64,000 nt of DNA from Labilithrix sp. Lineage in GTDB: Bacteria > Myxococcota_A > Polyangia > Polyangiales > Polyangiaceae. Position numbers and translations under genes: made by a program. Position 1 is the first letter of the stretch. Every line of letters begins with the position of its first letter. Where the stretch lies: assembly GCA_019637155.1 (NCBI GenBank), contig JAHBWE010000003.1, positions 310,001 to 374,000 of the forward strand, read 5' to 3'. Shown here in pieces: positions 1-10,542 of this stretch. Under the pieces are notes generated by a model. That model worked only from the letters and a program-made list of their open reading frames with translations, was not told the origin of the DNA and made no database searches.

Positions 1-105
1 GCGTACGACGCGGGCGCGGCGTCGGTGACGATGCTGCTCCTCGATCTGACGCGCGCCGACGAGGGCGGCCTCGTCGACCGCCTCATCACGTCGCTCCCAG
101 GGTAG
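1..105 (+). CDS. 3' end of an unidentified gene
   Basis: An open frame runs from base 1 to TAG at 103-105 and gives a 34-residue C-terminus that starts AYDAGAASVTMLLLDL. The gene begins before the window. The tail is too short to name a family. A perfect inverted repeat starts directly after the stop, which fits a real gene end. Coding status rests on the open frame and this context only. Confidence 0.45.
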   Translation, partial: AYDAGAASVTMLLLDLTRADEGGLVDRLITSLPG

Positions 106-129
106 GCCGCGTGATGCGTATCACGCGGC
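106..129. promoter_or_regulatory. Perfect 10-bp inverted repeat with 4-base loop
   Basis: GCCGCGTGAT, loop GCGT, ATCACGCGGC. It lies directly after the upstream stop codon and 32 bases before apt. No run of T follows, so it is either a terminator lacking a U-tract or an operator. The inner part (GTGAT-gcgt-ATCAC) looks like a two-fold protein-binding site. The sequence does not decide between these. Confidence 0.5.
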
Positions 130-161
130 ACAGCCTCCCGAAGGTTGGCTAGACTCGCGCC

Positions 162-695
162 ATGCTCTCCGCCGACGCGCTCGCGTACGTGAAATCGAAG
201 ATCCGCGACATCCCGGACTTCCCCTCTCCAGGCATCATCTTCAAGGACATCACGCCGCTCCTCGCCGACCCGCGCGCGTTCCACATCGTCCTCGACTCGC
301 TCGCGGAGCGCTTCATCGGCGCGCACGTGGACGCCGTCGTCGGCGTCGAGGCGCGCGGCTTCATCTTCGGCGGCGCGCTCGCGGCGCGCCTCAACGCGAG
401 CTTCGTCCCCGCGCGCAAGCCGGGCAAGCTCCCCGCCGTCGTCGACAAGGTCGCCTACGCGACGGAGTACTCGACCGCCGAGCTCGAGATGCACAAGGAC
501 TCGCTGCGACCGGGCACCCGCGCCATCATCGTCGACGACGTGCTCGCTACCGGCGGCACCGCGAAGGCCGCCGCCAGCCTCGTCGTCGGCCAGGGCGGCG
601 AGGTCGTCGCCTACGCCTTCGTCATCGAGCTCGAGTTCCTCAAGGGCCGCACCGTGCTCCAACCGACGCGGATCGAGTCGGTGCTGGGGTACTGA
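162..695 (+). CDS. apt: Adenine phosphoribosyltransferase
   Basis: Cytoplasmic purine-salvage enzyme that converts adenine and PRPP to AMP and pyrophosphate. It has 177 residues, the normal length for bacterial Apt. The N-terminus carries the family segment DFPSPGIIFKDITPLL (residues 19-34), then VEARGFIFGGALA, and near residues 121-134 the PRPP-binding loop AIIVDDVLATGGTA, whose paired Asp residues contact PRPP. The ATG chosen gives the expected N-terminal LSADALAYVKSKI start. The gene stands alone on this strand; the kinase gene converges on it with only 3 bases between the stops. Confidence 0.95.
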   Translation: MLSADALAYVKSKIRDIPDFPSPGIIFKDITPLLADPRAFHIVLDSLAERFIGAHVDAVVGVEARGFIFGGALAARLNASFVPARKPGKLPAVVDKVAYATEYSTAELEMHKDSLRPGTRAIIVDDVLATGGTAKAAASLVVGQGGEVVAYAFVIELEFLKGRTVLQPTRIESVLGY

Positions 696-698
696 CCG

Positions 699-2690
699 TC
701 AGCGCTGCGTGATCGTCCGCGCGCGGGCTGGGCGTGGGCGGATCTCGGCGAGGAGGGAGCCGAGCTCGCGGCAGCTCTGGATGCGCTTCGTCGGGTCCTT
801 CGCGAGGAGGCGGAGGATGATGTCTTCGAGCTCGTCCGGGATCTCCGGGGCCTTATCGCGGGGGGGCGCCGGCTCCTGCTGGTAGTGCATGAAGAAGAGG
901 TTCAGCATGTCCTCGCTCTGGAACGGGACCGCGCCCGTGAAGAGCTCGTAGGCGATGATGCCGAGCGAGTAGAGGTCCGAGAGATGGCTCACGGACCCGA
1001 AGTCCTGGATCTGCTCCGGCGACATGTAGAGCGGCGTGCCCATGATCATGCCCGCCTGCGTCACGCTCGAGGCCGTCGTCTGCTTCTTCGCGATGCCGAA
1101 GTCCATGACCTTCAGCGTGCCGTCCCTCGTCACGAAGAGGTTCTCCGGCTTCAGGTCGCGATGGATGACCCCGCGCTCGTGCGCCACCGCGAGGCCCGCG
1201 CACGCCTGCGAGAGGTACTTCAGCGCGACGGCGATCTCCGGCTTGCCCTCGTCGAGGATCGAGCGGAGGTCCTGGCCGTCGAGGAGCTCCATCGTGAGGA
1301 ACTTGTATTCGCCGTGCGAGCCGATGTCGTAGAGGCGCACGATGTTCGGATGATTGAGCTGGCGCGAGAGCGTGACCTCCTGCTTGAAGCGATGAAGGAG
1401 CGTCGCGTCCGACTGCATGAAGAACATCTTCAGCGCGACCGTCTCGCCGAGCTCCTCGTCCTTCACGCGGTACACCGCCGCCATGCCGCCCTGGCCGATC
1501 AGCTTCTCGACCACGTAGCGGCCGTTGCTGACCGTCGAGCCGATCGGGAGGTCCGCGAACGCGGAGTCGGGGGAGCCCGCCGCCGTCGGCGCCACCGCCG
1601 CGGGCGCCGGCACCGCGCGCGCCTCCACCTGCATCGTCGCCTCGCCGCCGCCGGCGCGCCGCGTCGCCTGAGCGGGTGCGGGAGCAGGAGCAGCGGCGCC
1701 GGGGAGCGGCGGCAGGCCTTCGAGCTCCGGAAGGTCCGGCAGATCCGGCAGCGCGTTCGCCGGCTTCACCTCGCGTGTCAGCGCGCGGCCTTGGAAGCCC
1801 GCGTCTTCGCGGACGATCGCCTCGTACGCGCGCGTCGAGCCGCGCAGGTCGGAGCGGAGCGCGGCGAGCTTCTGCTCGACGTCGCGGTAGCCCGGACGGA
1901 ACGCCGCGAGCTTCTCGTAGACCTCCGCCGCGCTCTCGGCGAAGTCGCGCTGCGCGTAGACCTTGCCCAGCATGTAGAACGACTCGAGCTCGCCGTCGGC
2001 CTGTGGGCCGTCCTTCACGAAGCGGGAGAGGAACTGGTCGACGCGGAAGTCGAGCACGTTGAGATCGAGCGCGATGCGGAGCGCCTGCACGCACGCCTTG
2101 CGGTAGTCCGCGTGCTCGCGCGGCACGCGGAGGAGCGCGTCGAGCGTGCGCGCCGGATCGCCGAGCGCGAGCCAGCAGCGCGCCGCGTCGAACGGCATCG
2201 CCGCCTCCTCGTAGATGCGCCCCGCCTCCTCGACGCGCCCGAGCCCCTCCGCCACGCGCGCCGCGTCCGGCAGCTGCCGCAGCTTCTGGTACGCGACGAG
2301 CGCCTCCTCCGCGCGGCCCTCGCGCTCGAGGCGGAACGCGGCCATGCGGCCGGTGTCCTTGATGCCGGCGTCGGCTTGCGCGCGGCCGCGGGGATCGCCG
2401 AGCGCGTTGAAGAGCTTCGTGCTCGTGTCGACGTCCTTGCCGAGCGCGAAGAGCTCCGCCGCGAGGCCCGCGAGCGCCTTGCGCTGCGGATCGAGGCCGC
2501 CGACGAGGCTCACCCCGACGCCGATCGCGTCCATCAGCATGTTCGCGCCGTCGAGGTAGCGGCCCTTGCTCGCGTACGCCTTCGCCGCCTCGTCGAACGC
2601 GCGCTGGCGGAGGAAGCCGCGCACCGCGCCGTCGACGTCGCCGGCGGCGAGGAGGGCGCGTGCGGCGGCGAGGGCGTCGGGCTCAGGCAT
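699..2690 (-). CDS. Ser/Thr protein kinase with N-terminal helical repeats
   Basis: Eukaryotic-like kinase of 663 residues with the catalytic domain at the C-terminus. Residues 1 to about 310 are Ala-rich helical repeats of TPR type. A Pro/Ala linker follows, and the kinase begins near residue 390: glycine loop [10 protein letters not shown], lysine in ALKMFF, catalytic [10 protein letters not shown] near residue 507, DFGIA and SPEQI. All catalytic residues are present, so it should be active. There is no membrane segment, so it is probably cytoplasmic. The ATG overlaps the end of pilT by 8 bases, so the gene is probably translationally coupled to the two PilT-type ATPases and may phosphorylate them or a partner (inference). 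Confidence 0.9.
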   Translation of the reverse strand: MPEPDALAAARALLAAGDVDGAVRGFLRQRAFDEAAKAYASKGRYLDGANMLMDAIGVGVSLVGGLDPQRKALAGLAAELFALGKDVDTSTKLFNALGDPRGRAQADAGIKDTGRMAAFRLEREGRAEEALVAYQKLRQLPDAARVAEGLGRVEEAGRIYEEAAMPFDAARCWLALGDPARTLDALLRVPREHADYRKACVQALRIALDLNVLDFRVDQFLSRFVKDGPQADGELESFYMLGKVYAQRDFAESAAEVYEKLAAFRPGYRDVEQKLAALRSDLRGSTRAYEAIVREDAGFQGRALTREVKPANALPDLPDLPELEGLPPLPGAAAPAPAPAQATRRAGGGEATMQVEARAVPAPAAVAPTAAGSPDSAFADLPIGSTVSNGRYVVEKLIGQGGMAAVYRVKDEELGETVALKMFFMQSDATLLHRFKQEVTLSRQLNHPNIVRLYDIGSHGEYKFLTMELLDGQDLRSILDEGKPEIAVALKYLSQACAGLAVAHERGVIHRDLKPENLFVTRDGTLKVMDFGIAKKQTTASSVTQAGMIMGTPLYMSPEQIQDFGSVSHLSDLYSLGIIAYELFTGAVPFQSEDMLNLFFMHYQQEPAPPRDKAPEIPDELEDIILRLLAKDPTKRIQSCRELGSLLAEIRPRPARARTITQR

Positions 2691-3762
2691 CTTCCGGGAT
2701 CGTGGCGAGGAGCGTCTTCAACGTATCAGGGTAACGCGCGTAGCGGAGCGCGTCCTCCGCCGTGATCTCGCCCTCCTTCACGCGCGCGAGGATCGACTGA
2801 TCGAGGCTCTGCATCCCCGATGCGAGCGCCTCGCCCGAGGCGAGGTAGCCGTCGAGCTGGAACGTCTTGTTCTCGCGGATCATGTTCGCGACGGCGTAGT
2901 TGTTGAGGAGGATCTCCGTGAGCGCCGCGCGGCCCTCGCCGTTCGCGCGCTTGCAGAGCGACTGCGCGACGACGCCCTTGAGGAGCGTCGAGACGACGTT
3001 GCGCATCTGCTCGTGCAGCTCCTCGGGGCACATGTCGATGATGCGGTCGACCGCCTTCGCGGCGGAGTTCGTGTGGAGGGTGCCGAAGACGAGGACGCCG
3101 GTCTCGGCCGCCGACACCGCGAGCGAGACCGTCTCGAAGTCGCGCATTTCGCCGACGACGACGACATCGGGAGATTCGCGGAGGGCCGAGCGGAGCGCGG
3201 CGGCGAACGTGTCGACGTGTTTGCCGACCTGGCGCTGCGTCACGATGCTCTCGCGCGGCACGTGCACGAACTCGATCGGGTCCTCGAGCGTGATGATGTG
3301 CTTCCGCATCGTGCGGTTCACCTCGTTCACCATCGCCGCGAGCGTGGTCGACTTGCCGGAGCCGGTCGCGCCGGTGACGAGGACGAGGCCGTTCGGGTAC
3401 TTCGCGAGCCGCCGGATCGCAGGCGGGAGGCGGAGCTGCTCGAGGGTGGGCATCACGTCGGGGACGACGCGGAAGACGGAGCCGATGCCGCGCGACTGCA
3501 TGAAGATGTTCACGCGGAAGCGCGCGCACCCCTCGACGACGTAGGCGAAGTCGATCTGCTTCTGCTTCTCGAAGACCGCCCGCTGCTCCGGCGTCATGAT
3601 CTCCATCACGAAGCGCGCGGTCTCCTCCTCCGAGAGGGAGCGGAACGGGAGCGTGACGAGGTCGCCGTCGTGCCGGATGATCGGCACGGTGCCGGAGTGG
3701 AAATGGAGGTCGCTCGCCTTCTGATCGACGACCATGCGGAGGAAGGAGTCGAGGCGCGCCAC
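2683..3762 (-). CDS. pilT: PilT family type IV pilus retraction ATPase
   Basis: Hexameric secretion-type ATPase that powers pilus retraction at the inner-membrane base of type IV pili. It has 359 residues if translation starts at GTG 3762, which a strong GGAGGG ribosome site supports at 8-base spacing. No better start lies downstream. Walker A is GATGSGKST near residues 131-139, Walker B is SPDVVVVGEMRD near 194, and the His box is VFGTLHT. The typical PilT N-terminus (LDSFLRMVVDQKASDLHFHSG) is present. It follows the HEAT-PilT gene by 2 bases and overlaps the kinase gene. PilU is an alternative name, since more than one paralog is common in myxobacteria. Confidence 0.88.
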   Translation of the reverse strand: MARLDSFLRMVVDQKASDLHFHSGTVPIIRHDGDLVTLPFRSLSEEETARFVMEIMTPEQRAVFEKQKQIDFAYVVEGCARFRVNIFMQSRGIGSVFRVVPDVMPTLEQLRLPPAIRRLAKYPNGLVLVTGATGSGKSTTLAAMVNEVNRTMRKHIITLEDPIEFVHVPRESIVTQRQVGKHVDTFAAALRSALRESPDVVVVGEMRDFETVSLAVSAAETGVLVFGTLHTNSAAKAVDRIIDMCPEELHEQMRNVVSTLLKGVVAQSLCKRANGEGRAALTEILLNNYAVANMIRENKTFQLDGYLASGEALASGMQSLDQSILARVKEGEITAEDALRYARYPDTLKTLLATIPEDA

Positions 3763-3764
3763 CT

Positions 3765-6584
3765 TCAGCTCCCTCCGAAGAGCCGCGAGCGGAGCGGCTG
3801 CGTCGACGCCGGCGGCTGCGGCGCGGCCGAGGGCTGCGGCTGCGCGGGCGGCGGCGCGAACGCGGTCTCGAAGGCCTTCTTGTCGTTCGCCTTGAGCCAG
3901 CCCTCGTCCTTCGTCACGAGGCCCTCGCGGACGAGGCGGATCAGCTCCGCGTCCATCGACTGCATCCCGAGATCGCGTGAGCTCTGCACGATGTTCGGGA
4001 TCTGGAACGTCTTGCCCTTGCGGAGGAGCGCGGCGACGGCCTCGGTGTTGACCATCACCTCGACCGCGAGCGCGCGGCCCCTGCCGTCGGCGGTGCGGAC
4101 GAGCTGCTGGCAGAGCACCGCGCGGAGCGTGTCGGCGAGCTGCGATCGCACCTGCGGCTGCTGCCCCGCGGGGAACGCGTTCACGAGGCGGTCGACGGTC
4201 GCCTGCGCGGAGAGGGTGTGCACGGTGCCGAACACGAGGTGGCCCGTCTCCGCGGCGGAGACCGCGAACGAGATCGTCGCGAGGTCGCGGAGCTCGCCGA
4301 CGAGGATGACGTCGGGGTCCTGGCGCAGCGTGGAGCGCATCGCGTGCGCGAGCGATCCGGTGTGGGTGCCGAGCTCGCGCTGGTTGATGAGGGACTTGTG
4401 CTGCGCGTGGACGACCTCGATCGGGTCCTCCACCGTGACGATGTGCCGGCCCGAGCTCCGGTTGATGCGGTCGATGACGGCGGCGAGGGTGGTGCTCTTG
4501 CCGGAGCCGGTCGGGCCGCCGACGAGGACGAGGCCGTTCTTGAAGTCGCCGAACGTCCGCGCGATCGAGGGCAAGCCGAGCTTGTCCATCGCGGGGATCT
4601 CGTTCTTCACGATCCGGAACACCGCGCCGAAGCCGCGGCGCTCGGTGAGGATGTGCGCGCGGAAGCGGAGCTGGTGCGTCTTCACCTCGTGCGAGAAGTC
4701 GACGTCGGAGAGCTTCGCGAGGGTCGCGACCTGGAGCGGGGTGAGGTGCGCGAAGAGCATCGCCTTCAGCTGCTCGGCCGAGAGCTCGCCCTCGATCAGC
4801 GGCACGACCGCGTTCATGTGCTTCACCGACGGCGCGCGCTCCGGGATCAGGATCAGGTCGTCGGCGCCCATCTTCGCCATCGCGACGAGGAGCTGATCGA
4901 GCGCGCTCAGCGCGGACTCCACCTCGAGGGCGGCGCCTTGCACCTGCCAGCGCGCGAGGGCCTCGAGCGCGGCGCGGCGCACGCGCGGATCGTCGTCGGT
5001 CGCGAGCGCGCGGACCTGATCGCCCGCCGCGCGCGCGTCGAGCGCCGCGAGGCACCCCACCGCGGCGAGGCGCACGTCGGCGTCCTCGTCGGCGAGGAGG
5101 TCGACGACGGCGGGGATCGCCTCCGTCGCGCCGAGCTTCGTCAGCGCATGCAGCACCGGGACGCGCTCGAGCTCGTGGCGCTTCATGACCTCGAGGAGGT
5201 AGGGGATCGCCTTCTTGTCTCCGAGGTCGGCGATGGTGGAGATGGCCTGCTCCCGCACCCACCAATCCGGATCGTCGAGCGCGGTGCGGACGAGGACGCC
5301 GATCGCCTTCGGGTCGCGGAGCCGCGCGAAGCCGCCGATCGCGAAGCGGCGCACGACGTCGGAGGGGTCTTGCAGGATCGCGGCGAGGTGGCGCGCGAGG
5401 GTCGGCCCCGCCATCTCGACGAGGGTGTCCATCACGCGCTCGCGCACCCACCAGTCCTCGTCGCGGAGGAAGCGGAGCAGCTTGGGCGTGAGCTCGCCGT
5501 CGCGATCGCCGACGTTCTTCGCGACCTCGATCGCGATGCGGCGCACGTTGACGTCGTGGCTGCGGAGGAGCCAGATGACGACGCGCGCGACGTCGACCGC
5601 GCCGCTCGTGCCGAGGCGCGAGAGCACGTCGGCCGCGCGCATGCGGACGTCGAGGCGGCGGTTCGCGAGCGCCTCGAGCATGAGCGGGAGCGATCCCTCG
5701 TGCTTGATCGACTCCACCACGTCGAGGATGTGGAGGCGCATCGCCGACGGCCCCTCGCGGAACTTCCGGAGGAGGTACTCGAAGACCCACTCCCCGCTGT
5801 AGCGGCGGAGCGCGCCGATGATCGCCTTCACGAGGACGGGGTTCGTCGCGTCGATCCGCGCCTCGAGCGCGGCGAGGAACTCGCCCTCGTCCGAGAGGCC
5901 CGCGAGCGCGAGCGCCGCGGCGGCGACGATGCTCGGGTTCGGCCCGTCCATCGTGGCGGCGAGGACCTTGCGCGCGCCGGGCAGGTCCTTCGCCATGATC
6001 GTCGCGTCGCCGAGGAGGCCGATCGCGTGCTCGCCCTCGGCGGGGGAGCCGACCTCGATCGCCTTCGTGAGGAGCGGGATCGCGTGGTGCGCGGCCTTGC
6101 CGGCGACGACGTCCATCGCCTCGGTGCGTCCGCCGAAGCCGCGATCGGCGACGAGCTGCTGCAGGATCTCGAACGCCGACGGACCGACGACGGGCCGGAG
6201 CGCCTCCGTCGCGGCCCTCCGGACCTCGGGCTCCGGCGCGCCGAGGAGCGCGCACAGCTCGCCGTGGCGCTGGATGTTGTTCACGCGCGGCACGAGCGCG
6301 ACGAGCGCGGCGCGGAGGCGCGAGTCGGCGGGACGGAGCGCGCGCACGAACGGCGAGAAGAGCTCCGGCGTGGCGCTCTGCGTGACGATGGCGGAGAAGG
6401 CGACGATGCGCGACTCGTGGCGGCGCATGTCCATCAGCGCGGCGGGGTCGAGCATCGTCGCGAGGAGCTTCTGGATCTCGGCGACCGGCTGCGCGCCGGC
6501 CTCCTCGACGAAGGCCGCGCGCTCCGCCTCCGACCCCCACGTCGCGGCGGAGAAACCCGTGTGGAGCTCTTTCGGTTTGAGCAT
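3765..6584 (-). CDS. HEAT-repeat / PilT-type ATPase fusion protein
   Basis: 939-residue two-part protein. Residues about 60-560 are HEAT repeats: helical pairs with recurrent D-P-D-x-x-V-R and L-x-x-L-G patterns such as DEDADVRLAAVG and DPSDVVRRFAIGG. Residues about 570-900 form a PilT-like ATPase with Walker A GPTGSGKST near 688, Walker B DPDVILVGELRD near 755 and VFGTVHT. The tail is Pro/Ala/Gln-rich. HEAT repeats bind partner proteins, so this could be a regulated or scaffolded retraction motor (inference). It is first in an operon with pilT and a kinase. Its start lies 34 bases from the divergent Hsp70-like gene. Confidence 0.85.
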   Translation of the reverse strand: MLKPKELHTGFSAATWGSEAERAAFVEEAGAQPVAEIQKLLATMLDPAALMDMRRHESRIVAFSAIVTQSATPELFSPFVRALRPADSRLRAALVALVPRVNNIQRHGELCALLGAPEPEVRRAATEALRPVVGPSAFEILQQLVADRGFGGRTEAMDVVAGKAAHHAIPLLTKAIEVGSPAEGEHAIGLLGDATIMAKDLPGARKVLAATMDGPNPSIVAAAALALAGLSDEGEFLAALEARIDATNPVLVKAIIGALRRYSGEWVFEYLLRKFREGPSAMRLHILDVVESIKHEGSLPLMLEALANRRLDVRMRAADVLSRLGTSGAVDVARVVIWLLRSHDVNVRRIAIEVAKNVGDRDGELTPKLLRFLRDEDWWVRERVMDTLVEMAGPTLARHLAAILQDPSDVVRRFAIGGFARLRDPKAIGVLVRTALDDPDWWVREQAISTIADLGDKKAIPYLLEVMKRHELERVPVLHALTKLGATEAIPAVVDLLADEDADVRLAAVGCLAALDARAAGDQVRALATDDDPRVRRAALEALARWQVQGAALEVESALSALDQLLVAMAKMGADDLILIPERAPSVKHMNAVVPLIEGELSAEQLKAMLFAHLTPLQVATLAKLSDVDFSHEVKTHQLRFRAHILTERRGFGAVFRIVKNEIPAMDKLGLPSIARTFGDFKNGLVLVGGPTGSGKSTTLAAVIDRINRSSGRHIVTVEDPIEVVHAQHKSLINQRELGTHTGSLAHAMRSTLRQDPDVILVGELRDLATISFAVSAAETGHLVFGTVHTLSAQATVDRLVNAFPAGQQPQVRSQLADTLRAVLCQQLVRTADGRGRALAVEVMVNTEAVAALLRKGKTFQIPNIVQSSRDLGMQSMDAELIRLVREGLVTKDEGWLKANDKKAFETAFAPPPAQPQPSAAPQPPASTQPLRSRLFGGS

Positions 6585-6618
6585 GGGGGCTCGGCGGCGA
6601 GAGTATCATCGTCCCCGG

Positions 6619-9126
<2,508 letters not shown>

Positions 9127-9144
9127 GCCCGCCTTCGCGTCGCT

Positions 9145-9222
9145 TCAGCAGTGGTTCAGCAAGAACCAGCCGACGATGAGGACGGGGGGAACACCCAAGA
9201 GCCACGCGAGACCATACTTCAT
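9145..9222 (-). CDS. Putative 25-residue single-pass membrane peptide
   Basis: Short frame MKYGLAWLLGVPPVLIVGWF continuing LLNHC to TGA. Nearly the whole peptide is one hydrophobic helix with a Lys at the N-terminal side. A good ribosome site, AGGAG, sits about 8 bases before the ATG. I recognise no family. It lies between the Hsp70-like gene, which converges on it, and another tiny membrane frame on the same strand. Below usual gene-calling limits; plausible because ribosome site, start and hydrophobic segment agree. Confidence 0.45.
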   Translation of the reverse strand: MKYGLAWLLGVPPVLIVGWFLLNHC

Positions 9223-9465
9223 GACGACACTCCTTCGAGGTTGATTGCCACGACCGCACACCGGCGATCGCACCTCGAACGAAGTGCATGACCTACGCCA
9301 CGAACCCACACGCGAAATCCTAGGCAGTTCCCTGCTCGCGCTCGACGCGAAGATGCCTCACTCCGCGCCCCACGGGCGCTTCCTCGAAGAACGCGACAAC
9401 CTCTCCCTCGTTCGCCGCGTCGGCCGCGTCGCGGGCGCCCCATCACGAGCGCTTCCTCTCGAACC

Positions 9466-9615
9466 TTAGCGACCTCGTGGTTGGATGCGGCGGAGGGGGC
9501 TCATCGGGCAGGCGACGGCGCCGACGGCGGGTGTGCCGAGGAACGCGAGGATGGCGAAGAGCGCGGCGGCGGTGCCGACGCCGCCGAGGGACGCGAACAG
9601 GTTGTCGAGAATCAT
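9466..9615 (-). CDS. Putative 49-residue small membrane protein
   Basis: The frame starts MILDNLFASLGG and has a hydrophobic stretch VGTAAALFAILAFLGTPAVG (residues 13-32) followed by a basic tail ending RRIQPRGR. AAGGGG precedes the ATG by about 8 bases. The topology would be one membrane helix with a positively charged C-terminus. No family recognised. It is on the same strand as the 25-residue peptide and may be part of a pair of small envelope peptides. Confidence 0.45.
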   Translation of the reverse strand: MILDNLFASLGGVGTAAALFAILAFLGTPAVGAVACPMSPLRRIQPRGR

Positions 9616-9777
9616 TGCCTTACCCCTTCATTCCTCGAGAAGCTCGTCCTGGGAGCGCGCGTAGATTTCGGCCAACCGTCCGATTTGTCAACTGCTCGCG
9701 CTTCAGTTTTCCTCCGATGCCGGACGACGAGATCCGTTTCGGGGCACACAACATTTTGGAATCCATAGAAATTGTAC

Positions 9778-9863
9778 CGATTGTTCGGATCCAGACGATT
9801 TCGCCTGACCGTCGCCGCGATGAGCGATCGCTCACATTTTCGATTTCGGACGATCGGTCGAAA
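9778..9863. promoter_or_regulatory. AT-richer region with palindromes upstream of the small membrane frames
   Basis: Three elements lie here. CCGATTGTTCGGATCC (9778-9793) recurs as its exact reverse complement at 27468-27483. TGAGCGATCGCTCA (9821-9834) is a perfect 14-base palindrome. TTTCGGACGATCGGTCGAAA (9844-9863) is an imperfect inverted repeat centred on GATC. The segment is less GC-rich than its surroundings and lies between the TetR gene end and the start of the 49-residue frame, so operators of that transcript are the simplest reading. Confidence 0.35.
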
Positions 9864-9882
9864 AGAGCGGCGGCAGCGCGCC

Positions 9883-10542
9883 TCACTCCGTCGTGAACAG
9901 TCCCACGATCGCGAGCTCGATCGCGTGGAGGAGCTCCGTTTGCTGCGCCTCACCGAGAGGGTCGACCTCGTGCTGCAGCGCGAGGCCGTCGAGCATGCCG
10001 ATGATGAGGCGCGGCACGAGCTCCGCGTCCACGCGTGGACGGATGCCGAGCGTGAGGAGGCTCGTGAGGCCGACGTCGATCATCTGGCGACGCGCGCGCG
10101 TGAGCGCTTCGCCGAGCGAGCGACGGAGGGCCGGGTCCTGGCGCGCGAACATGTGCAGCTCCGTGAGCGCGCGCATCTCGGCGACGCCCGCGCTGCGATG
10201 ACGCCACATCTCCGCGAGCGCGCGGCGGACGCGCTCGAGCGGCGCGAGCTCGCCGCCGAGGAAGGCCGCGCGGACCCGCGCCTCCATCACCTCGCAGCAA
10301 CGCGCGAGCACGCTCGCGAGGAGCTCGTCCTTGCTCTCGAAGTAGTACGCGATGCCGCCCTTGCTCGTGCCCGCCGCCTCCGCGAGCTCGGTGAAGCTCG
10401 CGCCGGCGAGGCCGCGGCGCGCGATGAGGTCGACCGCGGTCGCGAGGAGGTGCTCCCGCGTCGCCTCGCTCTTCTTGTACGGGATCCCCGCGCGGCTCGG
10501 CCGGCGCGCCCGCTTCTTCTTAATCGCTCGCGGGCTTGCCAC
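9883..10542 (-). CDS. TetR family transcriptional regulator
   Basis: 219-residue DNA-binding repressor. A basic leader (KKKRARRPSRAG) precedes a TetR N-terminal helix-turn-helix, residues about 27-75: REHLLATAVDLIARRGLAG, then FTELAEAAGTSKGGIAYYFESKDELL. The rest is the ligand-binding helical domain. The start is GTG at 10542; an in-frame stop lies two codons upstream, so no longer start is possible. The gene overlaps the 3' end of the aldehyde dehydrogenase gene by 23 bases on the same strand, so the two are probably co-transcribed. The ligand is unknown. Confidence 0.88.
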   Translation of the reverse strand: MASPRAIKKKRARRPSRAGIPYKKSEATREHLLATAVDLIARRGLAGASFTELAEAAGTSKGGIAYYFESKDELLASVLARCCEVMEARVRAAFLGGELAPLERVRRALAEMWRHRSAGVAEMRALTELHMFARQDPALRRSLGEALTRARRQMIDVGLTSLLTLGIRPRVDAELVPRLIIGMLDGLALQHEVDPLGEAQQTELLHAIELAIVGLFTTE

